Below are positions 1 to 8,871 of a stretch of 64,000 nucleotides of DNA, piece after piece. Source of the DNA: Bradyrhizobium viridifuturi (GTDB lineage Bacteria; Pseudomonadota; Alphaproteobacteria; Rhizobiales; Xanthobacteraceae); assembly GCF_001238275.1 (NCBI RefSeq), contig NZ_LGTB01000041.1, forward strand, positions 36,152-100,151. Reading direction: 5' to 3'. The notes beneath the pieces are model-generated. The model did no database searches. It was not told the DNA's origin and saw only the letters and a program-made list of their open reading frames with translations. Positions within the stretch are counted from its first letter, which is position 1, and every line of letters begins with the position of its first letter. The position numbers were made by a program, and so were the translations under genes.

Positions 1-1535
1 ATGTCTTCCTGGCTGTAGCCGAACGCCTGCTGGCGATCGAGCAGCGGCAGGTTGGAGCGCACGCCCTTGGCCGGCGCATCCGGCAGCTCCTCGAGCTGGA
101 TCTGGGTGCGATGCAGCCAGTCGGCGTAGGGGTGGCTCTTGGCGAGGTCGGCCTTGATCTCGTCATCGGGAATCAGGCGGCCCTGCTCGAGGTCGACGAG
201 CAGCATCTTGCCGGGCTGCAGCCGCCACTTGGTGACGATCTGGTCCTCCGGAATCTTCAAGACGCCCATTTCGGACGCCATCACGATGCGGTCGTCCTTG
301 GTGACGAGGTAGCGCGCCGGGCGCAGGCCGTTGCGGTCGAGCGTGGCGCCGATCTTGCGGCCGTCGGTGAAGGCGATCGCCGCCGGGCCGTCCCACGGCT
401 CCATCAGCGCGGCATGATATTCGTAGAAGGCGCGGCGCTGCTCATCCATCAGCGGATTGCCGGCCCACGCTTCCGGAATCATCATCATCACGGCGTGGGG
501 CAGCGAGTAACCGCCCTGCACCAGGAATTCGAGCGCGTTGTCGAAGCAGGCGGTGTCGCTCTGGCCCTCATAGGAGATCGGCCACAGCCGGCTGATGTCC
601 TTGCCGTAGAGCTCCGAATGCACCGAGGCCTGCCGCGCCGCCATCCAGTTGACGTTGCCGCGCAGCGTGTTGATCTCGCCGTTATGGGCGATCATCCGGT
701 AGGGATGCGCCAGCGACCAGGTCGGGAAGGTGTTGGTCGAGAAGCGCTGATGCACCAGCGCCAGCGCGCTGTCGAAATCGGCTTCGTGCAGGTCGGGATA
801 GTACTTGCCGAGCTGGTCGGCGAGGAACATGCCCTTGTAGATCACGGTGCGGCACGAGAACGAGCACGGATAGTAGCCCGCCATGCCGCGGTCGCGGCGC
901 TGGTAGATCGCCTGCGAGATCGACTTGCGCAGGATGTAGAGCCGGCGCTCGAAATCGTCCTCGTTCTTGGCCGCACCATTGCGGCCGATGAAGACCTGCA
1001 TGTGGTAGGGCTCGGTCGGCTTCACGGTGACGCCGAGCGAGGAATTGTCTGACGGCACGTCGCGCCAGCCGAGCAGCTTGAAGCCCTCGTTCTTGATCTC
1101 GTCGGCGATGATGCTCTTGATCACGTTCCGCCACGCGGCGTCGCGCGGCATGAACAGCGCGCCGATGGCGTATTCGCCGGGCTGCGGCAGCTTGAAGCCG
1201 AGCTCGGAGGTCTTGCGCGCGAAGAAGGTGTGGGGAATCTGCACCAGGATGCCGGCGCCGTCACCGGCGCGCGGGTCGGCGCCGACGGCGCCGCGATGCT
1301 CGAGGTTGCACAGGATGCTCAGCGCGTCGGAGACGATCTGATGCGACTTCTGGCCCTTGATGTTGGCGATGAAGCCGACGCCGCAGGAGTCCTTCTCCAG
1401 GCTCGGATCAAACAGGCCTTCGGCTTCAGGACGCCATGTGTGCAGCTCACGCGCGGGTTCGGCGGCTTTCGAGTCCGCGGTCGCCGACAGCGTACCTGCC
1501 ACGATGATTTCGCGCTCGAATTCCGACCCGCTCAT
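1..1535 (-). CDS. gltB: Glutamate synthase (NADPH) large subunit, N-terminal part, cut by window edge
   Basis: The large subunit of glutamate synthase transfers the amide of glutamine to 2-oxoglutarate in ammonium assimilation. Read on the minus strand from ATG at 1535-1533, the frame stays open to base 1 (511 codons). After about 50 leader residues comes DSCGVGFIA, where Cys51 would be the N-terminal nucleophile of the class II glutamine amidotransferase after propeptide removal. Further on are HQRFSTNTFPTWSLAHPYR and HNGEINT, typical of GltB. The FMN and iron-sulfur parts lie beyond the window. I choose ATG 1535 because the protein begins just upstream of the conserved propeptide and no earlier in-frame start gives recognisable sequence. 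No gltD is visible; it would lie outside the window. Confidence 0.95.
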   Translation of the reverse strand, partial: MSGSEFEREIIVAGTLSATADSKAAEPARELHTWRPEAEGLFDPSLEKDSCGVGFIANIKGQKSHQIVSDALSILCNLEHRGAVGADPRAGDGAGILVQIPHTFFARKTSELGFKLPQPGEYAIGALFMPRDAAWRNVIKSIIADEIKNEGFKLLGWRDVPSDNSSLGVTVKPTEPYHMQVFIGRNGAAKNEDDFERRLYILRKSISQAIYQRRDRGMAGYYPCSFSCRTVIYKGMFLADQLGKYYPDLHEADFDSALALVHQRFSTNTFPTWSLAHPYRMIAHNGEINTLRGNVNWMAARQASVHSELYGKDISRLWPISYEGQSDTACFDNALEFLVQGGYSLPHAVMMMIPEAWAGNPLMDEQRRAFYEYHAALMEPWDGPAAIAFTDGRKIGATLDRNGLRPARYLVTKDDRIVMASEMGVLKIPEDQIVTKWRLQPGKMLLVDLEQGRLIPDDEIKADLAKSHPYADWLHRTQIQLEELPDAPAKGVRSNLPLLDRQQAFGYSQED

Positions 1536-2023
1536 GTGTCCTCTCCCTTTCGTAAGGGGCCTCACCGTATTTGGCGCACCTTGGACGTTGCGGCACCCAC
1601 CGGGCCACCGCTCGTCCGCCGCGAGCCGCATTTTCCTAAATTCAGACGACGGGCGTTTCAACGTCCCCTGCGGGACGGCCCTGCCTGCAGCATTCTCGGA
1701 GCCCGGGGCGCCGAGGCCCTCCTTACAGAGGTTCTCGTTGCAATCCCCATGCCGGGATGGCCTCGAAATTGAGACAGTCTTGCTGTCCTAACCTCGACCT
1801 TGCCAAATTTTTGTCTATCACACAAGCGCGAGGAAGTCCTTGCCCGCATGCTCGGAACGAACGGCTCGGCGGGCCCGCCGCGCCCCCGATTCGAAGCAAA
1901 CACGCCGTGATCTGGCCCAAGGAGCGACCAAGGACCGCCGGATTTCAAACTGAAATTTTGCCCCGGGCAAGCCAGCAAGAGAGCGGGAACGCTCCCAGGG
2001 CGGGGCAGACAGGAGTTACGGCG
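1536..2023. other. Intergenic region between divergent gltB and a secreted-protein gene
   Basis: This 488-base stretch separates two divergently read genes and so should hold both promoters. Open frames crossing it have no signal, motif or codon pattern I recognise. A ribosome binding site AGGAG at 2011-2015 belongs to the plus-strand gene starting at 2024. I see no RNA gene or riboswitch. Confidence 0.5.
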
Positions 2024-2818
2024 ATGAAGTTGTTCACAGGTTCGGTTGCAGCCGCCGCCCTCGCGCTCAGCGCAGCCTCGGCCGAGGCGCAGCTGGTGAC
2101 ATCAGTCCGGATCGGCAGCCCGGCTTTCGTCAGGGTCTCCGACATGGACGGGCCCTACGCCGCGATGCCCGAGGTTCCGCCGCCGCCGCGGTTTGGCCGG
2201 GTCCCGAGCCTGTTGCCGCCGGTCGAGGTCTACACCGTGCTGCGCGAGAACGGCTATTTGCCGCTCGGGGCCCCGCAGCAGCGCGGCTTCGTCTACACGA
2301 TCTCGGTGATCGACCAGGGCGGCGATGACGGCCGCCTGGTGATCGACGCCCGCGACGGGCACATCATCCGCTTCACCCCGGCCTACCGGCTCGGCGACAA
2401 TTACGAGGAGGAGATGAGCGCGACCTACGGCCCGGTCGGCCCGGTGCCGCGGGCGATCCAGGCGAGGGTGCCACGGCCGCCGCTCCCGATCCCGCATGTC
2501 GCAAGCCGCGTGCCGAAGCGCAGCCCGCTCAACGCCAAAGCCCAGGCTCCCGCTGCTGCTCCGGCGACCCAGCCTCCCGCGGCCCAGGCCGCAGTGCCGC
2601 CGGCCGCCACGCCGCAGCCTGCGCCTGTCCAGGCCGCCGCACCCGCGCCGGCCGAGCAGGCCGCGGCTGCGCCGAAACCGGCCGAGATCCAGGCCGCCGC
2701 GGCGCCGAAGCCGGTCCAGCAAGCAGAGGTCCCGACCGTCGGTCAGACCGCGCCGGCGCCGCCCGCGCCCGCGATCCTGCCGACCCAGGAGATGCCGAAG
2801 GTACAGGGGTTGGAATAG
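2024..2818 (+). CDS. Secreted Pro/Ala-rich hypothetical protein
   Basis: Function unknown. The 264-residue product starts MKLFTGSVAAAALALSAASAEAQ, a clear signal peptide with cleavage likely after AEA near residue 22. Residues about 25-150 form a compact region rich in charged and aromatic residues (VYTVLRENGYLPLG, then ISVIDQGGDDGRLVIDARDG), and roughly residues 150-264 are a low-complexity Pro/Ala/Gln tail such as a periplasmic or cell-wall linker. ATG 2024 is chosen over the long upstream open frame because AGGAG lies 8 bases before it and the signal peptide begins exactly there. The gene stands alone; the downstream hairpin at 2839-2860 lies between it and the convergent hsp20 gene. Confidence 0.8.
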   Translation: MKLFTGSVAAAALALSAASAEAQLVTSVRIGSPAFVRVSDMDGPYAAMPEVPPPPRFGRVPSLLPPVEVYTVLRENGYLPLGAPQQRGFVYTISVIDQGGDDGRLVIDARDGHIIRFTPAYRLGDNYEEEMSATYGPVGPVPRAIQARVPRPPLPIPHVASRVPKRSPLNAKAQAPAAAPATQPPAAQAAVPPAATPQPAPVQAAAPAPAEQAAAAPKPAEIQAAAAPKPVQQAEVPTVGQTAPAPPAPAILPTQEMPKVQGLE

Positions 2819-2832
2819 CGGCAGCCGGCAAC

Positions 2833-2860
2833 AAAAAAACGCCCCGGTTTCCCGGGGCGT
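2833..2860 (-). terminator. Intrinsic terminator of hsp20
   Basis: A perfect 9-bp stem (2839-2847 with 2852-2860) closes a 4-base loop. On the minus strand it is followed by seven Ts (2839-2833), so it terminates the hsp20 transcript. On the plus strand it may also stop the convergent gene, though the following bases are not T-rich. Confidence 0.85.
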
Positions 2861-2901
2861 CTTCGCGTTCAGCCAATATCTGCTGACGCGGGGGGCATTC
2901 C

Positions 2902-3375
2902 TTAGGCTGCGACCTTCGCCGAGCCGTCGACGACCTGCGGGGCCTTCTCGCCGCCGCCGATCGGAATGTTGCGGGGCTTCTTGGCTTCGGGAATCTCGCG
3001 AACGAGATCGACGTGGAGCAGCCCGTTCTCGAGCGAGGCGTTCTTCACCTGCACGAAGTCGGCAAGCTGGAAGACGCGCTCGAAGGCACGCGAGGCGATG
3101 CCGCGATAGAGCACTTCCGAGCCGTTGCCGGCGTTCTCGTTGGCGGATTTCTCGCCCTTGATCGTCAGCGTGTTCTCCTTCGCGACGATCGAAAGCTCGG
3201 CCTGCGAGAAGCCGGAGACCGCGACGCTGATCCGGTAAGCATTCTCGCCGGTGCGCTCGATGTTGTAGGGGGGATAGCCGGGGCTGCCGTCGGAGGTCAC
3301 CTGATCGAGCAGGTTGAAGAGGCGGTCGAAGCCGACGGTGGAACGATAGAACGGAGTGAGGTCGTAGCTACGCAT
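2902..3375 (-). CDS. Small heat-shock protein, Hsp20/IbpA family
   Basis: An ATP-independent holdase chaperone of 157 residues. It begins MRSYDLTPFYRSTVGFDRLF, the IbpA-type N-terminus. The alpha-crystallin domain follows, about residues 35-130, with IERTGENAYRISVAVSGF, LTIKGEKS, the AFERVFQLADFVQVKNASLENGLLHVDL segment and the terminal IPIGG. It is the class A (IbpA-like) type that rhizobia hold in several copies. ATG 3375 is preceded by GGAGGA with 7-base spacing, itself sequestered in a ROSE-type hairpin (separate entry), so the gene is expected to be translated at high temperature. Confidence 0.95.
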   Translation of the reverse strand: MRSYDLTPFYRSTVGFDRLFNLLDQVTSDGSPGYPPYNIERTGENAYRISVAVSGFSQAELSIVAKENTLTIKGEKSANENAGNGSEVLYRGIASRAFERVFQLADFVQVKNASLENGLLHVDLVREIPEAKKPRNIPIGGGEKAPQVVDGSAKVAA

Positions 3376-3470
3376 AGAATAGTCCTCCAGTGAGCGACTG
3401 TTTCAGTTACCCGCCCGCCATCGGGCCGGGCTTAGATGTGTGCAGCCTGATGTTTCGGGTCCGAAACACT
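3376..3470 (-). promoter_or_regulatory. ROSE-type RNA thermometer in the hsp20 5' leader
   Basis: Read on the minus strand, 3398-3382 folds as GUCGCUC-ACUG-GAGGAC. Within it the sequence UCGCU faces AGGA of the Shine-Dalgarno, with a G-G opposition and an extra pyrimidine. This is the ROSE consensus UYGCU/AGGA. Two more hairpins lie upstream: an imperfect GC-rich one at 3431-3413 and a perfect GUUUCGG/CCGAAAC palindrome at 3467-3452. One SD-masking hairpin plus upstream stable hairpins, placed directly before a small heat-shock gene, is the known Bradyrhizobium ROSE layout. The 5' end of the leader is not determined. Confidence 0.82.
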
Positions 3471-3594
3471 GGTAGCGGCCTGCACTAGGGTGATATGGGA
3501 GGGGTCACGTCGCGTTCAAGAGGCGGAAACCGCGTCGCTTTTCTGGCGCTGGCGTCCTTGATTTCCACCCTGTCTCACCACGTCGGTTTCCCGC

Positions 3595-4542
3595 ATGACG
3601 CTCGTCTCGATTCCCGCCAACCCGGTTCCGGACGACGTGGTCAGCGGCACTATCAAAACATCAGACGGAGCCGAGCTGCGCTTTGCGCGCTGGGCGCCGC
3701 CGCCCGGCCGCAAGGGCACGGTCTGCGTGTTTGGCGGGCGCGGCGAGATGATCGAGAAATATTTCGAGACCGTGCGCGACCTGCGCGACCGCGGCTTTGC
3801 GGTGGCGATGATCGACTGGCGCGGGCAGGGCCATTCGTCGCGGCGGTTGCGCGATCCACGCAAGGGCTATGTGCGCAACTTCGCCGACTACGAGACCGAC
3901 GTCGAAGCCTTCGTCCAGCAGGTGGTGCTGCCGGATTGCCCGCCGCCCTATTTCGCGCTGGCGCATTCGATGGGCGGCGCGGTGATGCTGCGCATCGCGC
4001 ATGCCGGCAAGCGCTGGTTCGACCGCATGGTGCTGTCGGCGCCGATGATCGACCTGCCGGGCCGTCGCGTTTCCTTCTTCCCGAGCGCGCTGCTTCGCAT
4101 CATGCGCCTCACCGGACAGGGCAGCAATTACATCCCGGGCGGCAGCAGCGAACTGGTCGGCCTCGCGCCCTTCATCGGCAATCCCGTAACCAGCGATCCG
4201 GTGCGCCACGCCCGCAACGCGGCGATCCTGGAAGAAGACCCGACGCTCGGCATCGCCGCACCGACGATCGCATGGGCCGACACTGCGTTCACCGCGATGC
4301 GCACCTTCCGCGGCATGTCGTATCCCTCCGAAATCCGCCAGCCGATCCTGATGCTGGCGGCGAGCAATGATGAGGTGGTGTCGACGGCAGCGATCGAGGA
4401 GTTCGCCTATCATCTGCGCGCCGGCTCGCACCTCGTGATCGCGGGCTCCAAGCACGAGATCCTGCAGGAGCAGGATCGTTACCGCGCGCAGTTCTGGGCG
4501 GCGTTCGACGCCTTCGTGCCTGGAACGCCGCTGTTCAAGTGA
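3595..4542 (+). CDS. Alpha/beta hydrolase, lysophospholipase-like
   Basis: A 315-residue serine hydrolase of the PldB/monoglyceride-lipase type (Hydrolase_4). The nucleophile elbow is AHSMGG near residue 125; VCVFGGRGEMIEKY is the oxyanion region; the acid residue is probably in LMLAASNDEVVS and the base in GSKHEILQE. The substrate is not predictable; lysophospholipid or another acyl ester is usual for the family. ATG 3595 opens the sequence that matches the family; a longer upstream frame is in another phase. There is no strong ribosome binding site. The gene is convergent with the hypothetical gene ending at 4570. Confidence 0.85.
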   Translation: MTLVSIPANPVPDDVVSGTIKTSDGAELRFARWAPPPGRKGTVCVFGGRGEMIEKYFETVRDLRDRGFAVAMIDWRGQGHSSRRLRDPRKGYVRNFADYETDVEAFVQQVVLPDCPPPYFALAHSMGGAVMLRIAHAGKRWFDRMVLSAPMIDLPGRRVSFFPSALLRIMRLTGQGSNYIPGGSSELVGLAPFIGNPVTSDPVRHARNAAILEEDPTLGIAAPTIAWADTAFTAMRTFRGMSYPSEIRQPILMLAASNDEVVSTAAIEEFAYHLRAGSHLVIAGSKHEILQEQDRYRAQFWAAFDAFVPGTPLFK

Positions 4543-4569
4543 GCGGTCAATCGGTGTGGAGCTCGCGGC

Positions 4570-5232
4570 TCAGCCGTTGAGCAGCGCGACGATGCGGTCC
4601 GGAAAGCGTTTCTCGACGAACAGGGTCCTGACCTCGGCGACGCTGAGATAGCGGTCCTTGCCTTCGCCCTTGCCCATGATGTCGAGCAGCACCGGCCATT
4701 CGCCGAGCATCAGCAGCGGATAGTAGCAGTGCAGGATGGCGTAGGATGGCGGATGCTCGTCCTTGGCGCGCTGGAAGTTCGCGGCCATGAAGGTCTTGAT
4801 CTCGGCGGCCGACAGCCCGCGTTCGACGCTGCCGTCAGGGGCCTTGTAGTCCGATCCGAAGGTGGCGAGCCGCGCGATCTCGTCCTCATGCACGACGGCA
4901 TGCTGATCGAGGATGCGGGAGCCGGCGCCGTGCTTGTCGAGCGGGCCGTTGCGCAATTGGTCGAGGATCGCGCCCTGCAACAGGCTGCGCACCTGGCTGA
5001 ACGGTCCGACGCCGTTGGCCATCTGCGCGACCATGAATATCTTGGCGCCGGCGCTGAGCGCCGGAAGGCCGGTCTTGCCGGTGGCGCGGTCGATGGTCTC
5101 GGTCAGCTCTCGCAGTGGCACGATGTGGCCGCCGACATAATTGCCGGCGACCAGCGCGCGCAGGAACGGGCAGGGATTGTCAGGAGAGATCTGCGGGGCA
5201 GGCGCCGCGCTTGCAGCCGTATCGGACATCAA
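4570..5232 (-). CDS. Hypothetical protein, 220 aa
   Basis: I do not recognise a firm family. The protein has a Pro/Ala-rich start, then NPCPFLRALVAGNYVGGHIVPL near residues 19-40. This weakly recalls the PCP segment of heme-thiolate (family 2) peroxidases, but the resemblance is too short to name it. The rest is mixed helix with no signal peptide or membrane segment. The start at 5232 (or the second ATG at 5229) follows AGGATG with suitable spacing. It lies just downstream of the minus-strand adenylate cyclase gene (gap 57 bases), so they may be co-transcribed. Confidence 0.75.
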   Translation of the reverse strand: MMSDTAASAAPAPQISPDNPCPFLRALVAGNYVGGHIVPLRELTETIDRATGKTGLPALSAGAKIFMVAQMANGVGPFSQVRSLLQGAILDQLRNGPLDKHGAGSRILDQHAVVHEDEIARLATFGSDYKAPDGSVERGLSAAEIKTFMAANFQRAKDEHPPSYAILHCYYPLLMLGEWPVLLDIMGKGEGKDRYLSVAEVRTLFVEKRFPDRIVALLNG

Positions 5233-5289
5233 ACCACATCCTGAAAAGCATCAGCCTAAAAAGCATCCATTACCGGTGGATGAATTCGC

Positions 5290-7088
5290 TCAGGAATCGA
5301 CGGCGAACTTCGATGCGGATGCAACCAGAGCGATTTTGCCGAACGGGAGGCCGGCTTTCAAGAGGCCGTCGCGATAATGCGCGATGTCGGCCGGATTCTT
5401 CCAGTGGAAATTGCGCAAGTGACGTTCGACCGTCAGCTTGGGATGGTTGGCGAGCAGCGCCTCGGCCGCCTGCGCGGCCTCCTCAGTGCGGCCGAGCTGG
5501 GCGAGCGCCGCGGCGCGCACCGCAAGGCCCTGCAGATGGTTCGGGTTGAGGTAGAGCGTTTCGCGCGACCACGACAGCGATGCGTCATACTGTCCGAGCA
5601 GGTAATGGCTGAACGCGTTCAAGGCGCCCCATTGATAGCGCGGGTCGCTGTTGCCGCGCTGGACCGCCGTCGAGAACAGTTCGACCGCCTGGCGATGGTC
5701 GCCGATCACCATGTGGCAGATACCGAGCACGCCGCGCGCGCCCATGTCGTAGGGGTTGAGCTCGATCGCCCGCTTGATCGCGTCCATCGCCGCTTCGTAG
5801 TGACCCTGCATCGCATGCAGATAGGCCAGCAGCGAAAATGCGAATGAGGAGCGCGGGTCGAGCCGGACGCTGCTCTCGGCCAGGCTGACCGACGACGCCC
5901 ACATTTCGCGCGTGCTCGGAATCCAGCCGAACTGGATGCTCTGGATCTGGATCAGCGCGAGATAAGCGCGCGCGATCGACAGCGCGGGATCGAGCTCGAT
6001 CGCCTCCTTGAACAGCGCGATCGCGGTCTCGCAGTCGGACTGGGTCTGCTGATAGTAGTGCGACAGGCCCTTCAGGAAGCGATCCCACGCGGTCAGCTCG
6101 GAATTCGGCGAGCGTGCCGGCGCCGATGCCTCGGCGCGGTAGATCTCCTGCGCGACCGCGGCGGAGAGATTGGCGGTGATCTCGTCCTGCATCGCGAACA
6201 GGTCGCCCATGTCGCGGTCGTAGCGGCCGGTCCACAGTTGCTCGCCCTTCTCGGGTGCGATCAGCTCGGCGGTGACGCGGATCTTGTTGCCGGCGCGCCG
6301 CACCGAACCCTGGATCAGATAGGTGGCGTCAATCTCGCGCGCGATCAGGCGGGTCGAGACGTTCTTGCCCTTGTAGGCGAAGGTCGAGTTGCGGCTCAGC
6401 ACGCGATAGAAGGATTGCAGCGACAGCGCGTGGATCAGGTCCTCGGTCAGGCCGTCCGAAAAATATTCGTCGGCACTGCCGCTCAGATTGTCGAACGGCA
6501 GCACGCCGACGATCGCGGTGCGGTATTGCCCCGGCAGATGCGGCCCATCCTCCGGAGCCTGCTCCTGCGCGTCGGTCCCGGCCGGCGCCCAGGTCCAGAC
6601 ATTGACCGGTTCGGCGATGTTCTTGAAGCGATGCGGGCCGGCATCGACCAGGCTGACGGCAAGCCGCCGTCCCGCCTCGGTGCGGCCTTGTCCGACACTG
6701 CGATGCCGCCGGGCGTAGCGACCGTCTCGAGACGGACCGCGATGTTGACGTCGTCGCCGAACACCTCGTCCTCGTCGGCCATGACGTCGCCCATATGGAC
6801 GCCCATCCGGAAATGCATGGCACGGTCGGCCGGCAGATGTTCGTTGCGCTCGGCCATCAGGGTCTGCATCGCGACGGCGGCCTCGATCGCGCCGATGATG
6901 CTCGGGAATTCCAGCAGGAAGCCATCGCCGGTGTTTTTGACGATTCGGCCGCCATGGTTGAGGATAATCGGGTAGATCGCACTGCGGTGTGCCTTGAACG
7001 AGGCATGCGTCCCCGCCTCGTCGACACCCATCATGCGGGAATAGCCGGCGATGTCAGCGCAAAGAATGGCAGCGAGCCGTCTTTCCAT
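5290..7088 (-). pseudogene. Class III adenylate/guanylate cyclase with TolB-like and TPR regions, frameshifted
   Basis: The start at ATG 7088 follows AGGAGA and gives MERRLAAILCADIAGYSRMM, the catalytic domain of rhizobial class III cyclases. The metal aspartates are in CADIAGYS (Asp12) and NTGDGFLLEF (Asp55), and GDDVNIAVRLE follows. Near 6683-6690 the frame breaks: after GGIAVSDK one base is missing, and the expected RTEAGRRLAVSLVDAGPHRF continues in the next phase. That phase runs to 5290 with a TolB-like PFDNLSGSADEYFSDGLTEDL segment and TPR-like repeats. With one base restored the product is about 600 residues, the normal size. It is either a frameshift mutation or a sequencing error. 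The family makes cAMP from ATP in the cytosol. Confidence 0.85.
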
Positions 7089-7325
7089 GTCTCCTGTGCC
7101 CTGGAATGGCCACTTAGCGAGGTGACCGAATCCGATACTTACAAGACAGGCCGGGTCCGGCGGAAGCTCGGTTTGTGGGCACCTATAATGCATAGTAGCA
7201 GGAATTGGCATGCGACCAACGGATCGTACAGTCCGTTTCTCTACTGAATTCGTGTGTCGCTGGGATGGCGCAGCTTGGCTGACCGTCCTTTCCGGTTCGT
7301 TACTTACATGGGTTAATCTCGCCGC

Positions 7326-7959
7326 ATGCTGGGAATTCACGAACTTTGGCTGTTTGTCCTGTCCGGGCTGCTGCTCAACGTCACGCCGGGGCCGGATACC
7401 GCTTATATCATTGGGCGCACAATTCAGCTCGGGTGGCGCGGCGGCGCCGCTGCGGCAATCGGTATCAGCAGCGGCTGCCTGGTCCATGTGCTGGGCGCGG
7501 CGATCGGGCTGTCGGCGCTGCTGATGGCGTCGTCGACGGCGTTCCTGGCCGTCAAGCTGATCGGCGCCGCCTATCTGGTGCTCACCGGCCTGCAGATGCT
7601 GTTGTCGCGCGCCAAGCCGATCGCCGAGATCGCGGGGCAGGCCGGCGAGACCTCGATCTCGCGCGTGTTCTGGCAAGCGCCCTGACCAACATCCTCAACC
7701 CGAAGGTGGCGCTGTTCTTCCTCGCCTTCCTGCCGCAATTCGTAGCGGCGGACTCGGCCCACAAGACGCTCGCCTTCCTGGTGCTCGGGCTGATCTTCAT
7801 CACCGGCGGCACGCTGTGGTGCTTTGGCCTTGCGGCCTTTGCGGCGAAGGCCGCCGGCCGCATCCGGCAATCGGCGGGCGTGATCGCCTGGATCAACCGC
7901 TCGCTCGGCGCGCTCTTCATCTATCTCGCGTCCGCGTCGCCATGCTGGAGTCGCGCTAG
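7326..7959 (+). pseudogene. LysE family amino-acid/homoserine exporter, two apparent frameshifts
   Basis: The first 115 codons from ATG 7326 give a standard LysE/RhtB N-terminus (LLLNVTPGPDTAYIIGRT, several membrane helices). At about 7676 one base is missing: VFWQ should continue as ALTNILNPKVALFFLAFLPQFV, which lies in the next phase. At about 7927 a second base is missing: FIYL should continue GVRVAMLESR and stop at 7957-7959. With two bases restored the protein is about 211 residues, the normal family length with about six membrane segments. Two indels in 630 bases in an otherwise conserved sequence point to assembly error as much as decay. Confidence 0.85.
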
Positions 7960-7966
7960 CGTCGCC

Positions 7967-8031
7967 AGAGCGTTTTCGAGCGAAGTGGCTTACCGGTTCG
8001 CGTGAAGAAAACGTGTCGAACAAGAATCTAG
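7967..8031. repeat. Bradyrhizobium-type intergenic repeat (AGAGCGTTTTCGAGCGAAGTGG family)
   Basis: The stretch from AGAGCGTTTTCGAGCGAAG to CAAGAATCTAG resembles a short interspersed element I know from Bradyrhizobium and relatives, usually between convergent genes. It fills the space between the lysE stop (7959) and the tauE stop, and its last bases supply the tauE TAG codon. Identification is from memory of the motif. Confidence 0.55.
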
Positions 8032-8780
8032 CCGTGGATCTTGAGCAGCGCGCTGCCGGCGAGATAGATGCCGAGCAGGATCATCGAGATCAGGAACCAG
8101 CGGCGGAACACATCCGGCTGCATCCGTGTGCGGACCGCCTGGCCGACGAACATGCCGATGAACGACGCCACCATCGCCACCGCACCGGGCAGCGCGGTCG
8201 CCACGGTCAGCAGGCCCGAGGCCGTCAGGTTGAAGGCGAGCGCCAGGGTCGCGGTGGTGAAGAAGACACCGAGCGCCTGCACCAGCTCGTCCTTGTCCAT
8301 GCCGATCGCCTGCATGAACGGCATCGAAGGGATGACCTGGACGCCGGTTGCGGCCGAGATCAGCCCGGTGATGACGCCGACGATGCCGCCGACCCATTTC
8401 TCATGGCGCCGCGCGACCTTGAAGTTGAAACGGCTCAAGCCGACGATCGCGTAGATCACCAGCAGGACACCAAGCACGACGGTGCCGTACGCTGCGTACG
8501 GCCCGGTCAACAGTCCGGCATTGATCCAGATTCCGGCCACAGTGCCGAGCATCAGCGGCCATAACCGCTTGAGGATATCGCGCAGATAGGGGCCGACGAA
8601 GGTCTGCCAGATATTGGTGACGATCGCCGGCACGATCACGATCGCGATCGCCTGGCCCGGCGCCATCGTGGTTGCCAACAGCCCCATCGCGACCGTCGGC
8701 AGGCCGAGGCCGAGCGTGCCCTTGACGAAGCCGGCGAGCAGGAAGGCGAAAGCGATGAAGATCAGGAGATGGTCGACCAT
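8028..8780 (-). CDS. TauE/SafE family sulfite/anion exporter
   Basis: A 250-residue inner-membrane permease with about eight hydrophobic helices. It shows the family's repeated pattern GFVKGTLGLGLPTVAMGLL (first half) and GGIVGVITGLISAATGVQVIP (second half). The family exports sulfite, sulfoacetate or related organosulfur anions; the substrate here is unknown. I choose ATG 8780 (MVDHLLIFIAFAFLLAGF); the longer frame starts at a GTG with no binding site. The gene is divergent from the LysR gene at 8872, with a 91-base gap, so LysR may control it. Confidence 0.85.
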   Translation of the reverse strand: MVDHLLIFIAFAFLLAGFVKGTLGLGLPTVAMGLLATTMAPGQAIAIVIVPAIVTNIWQTFVGPYLRDILKRLWPLMLGTVAGIWINAGLLTGPYAAYGTVVLGVLLVIYAIVGLSRFNFKVARRHEKWVGGIVGVITGLISAATGVQVIPSMPFMQAIGMDKDELVQALGVFFTTATLALAFNLTASGLLTVATALPGAVAMVASFIGMFVGQAVRTRMQPDVFRRWFLISMILLGIYLAGSALLKIHG

Positions 8781-8871
8781 GGCGGGACATTGACCGATAG
8801 ACGCGATCGGCACAATCTGGAGGTTACGGAGTTAGCCTTCGGGCAGTCCGAAGGGCGAGGGCGGGAAAATC

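Noticed and set aside
1658..1978. Minus-strand frames in the gltB upstream gap
   Set aside because: No motif, no binding site, Arg/Ser-rich random composition.
4570..5232. Heme-thiolate (chloroperoxidase-type) peroxidase
   Set aside because: Only a short PCP-like segment resembles the family; no further conserved residues are seen.
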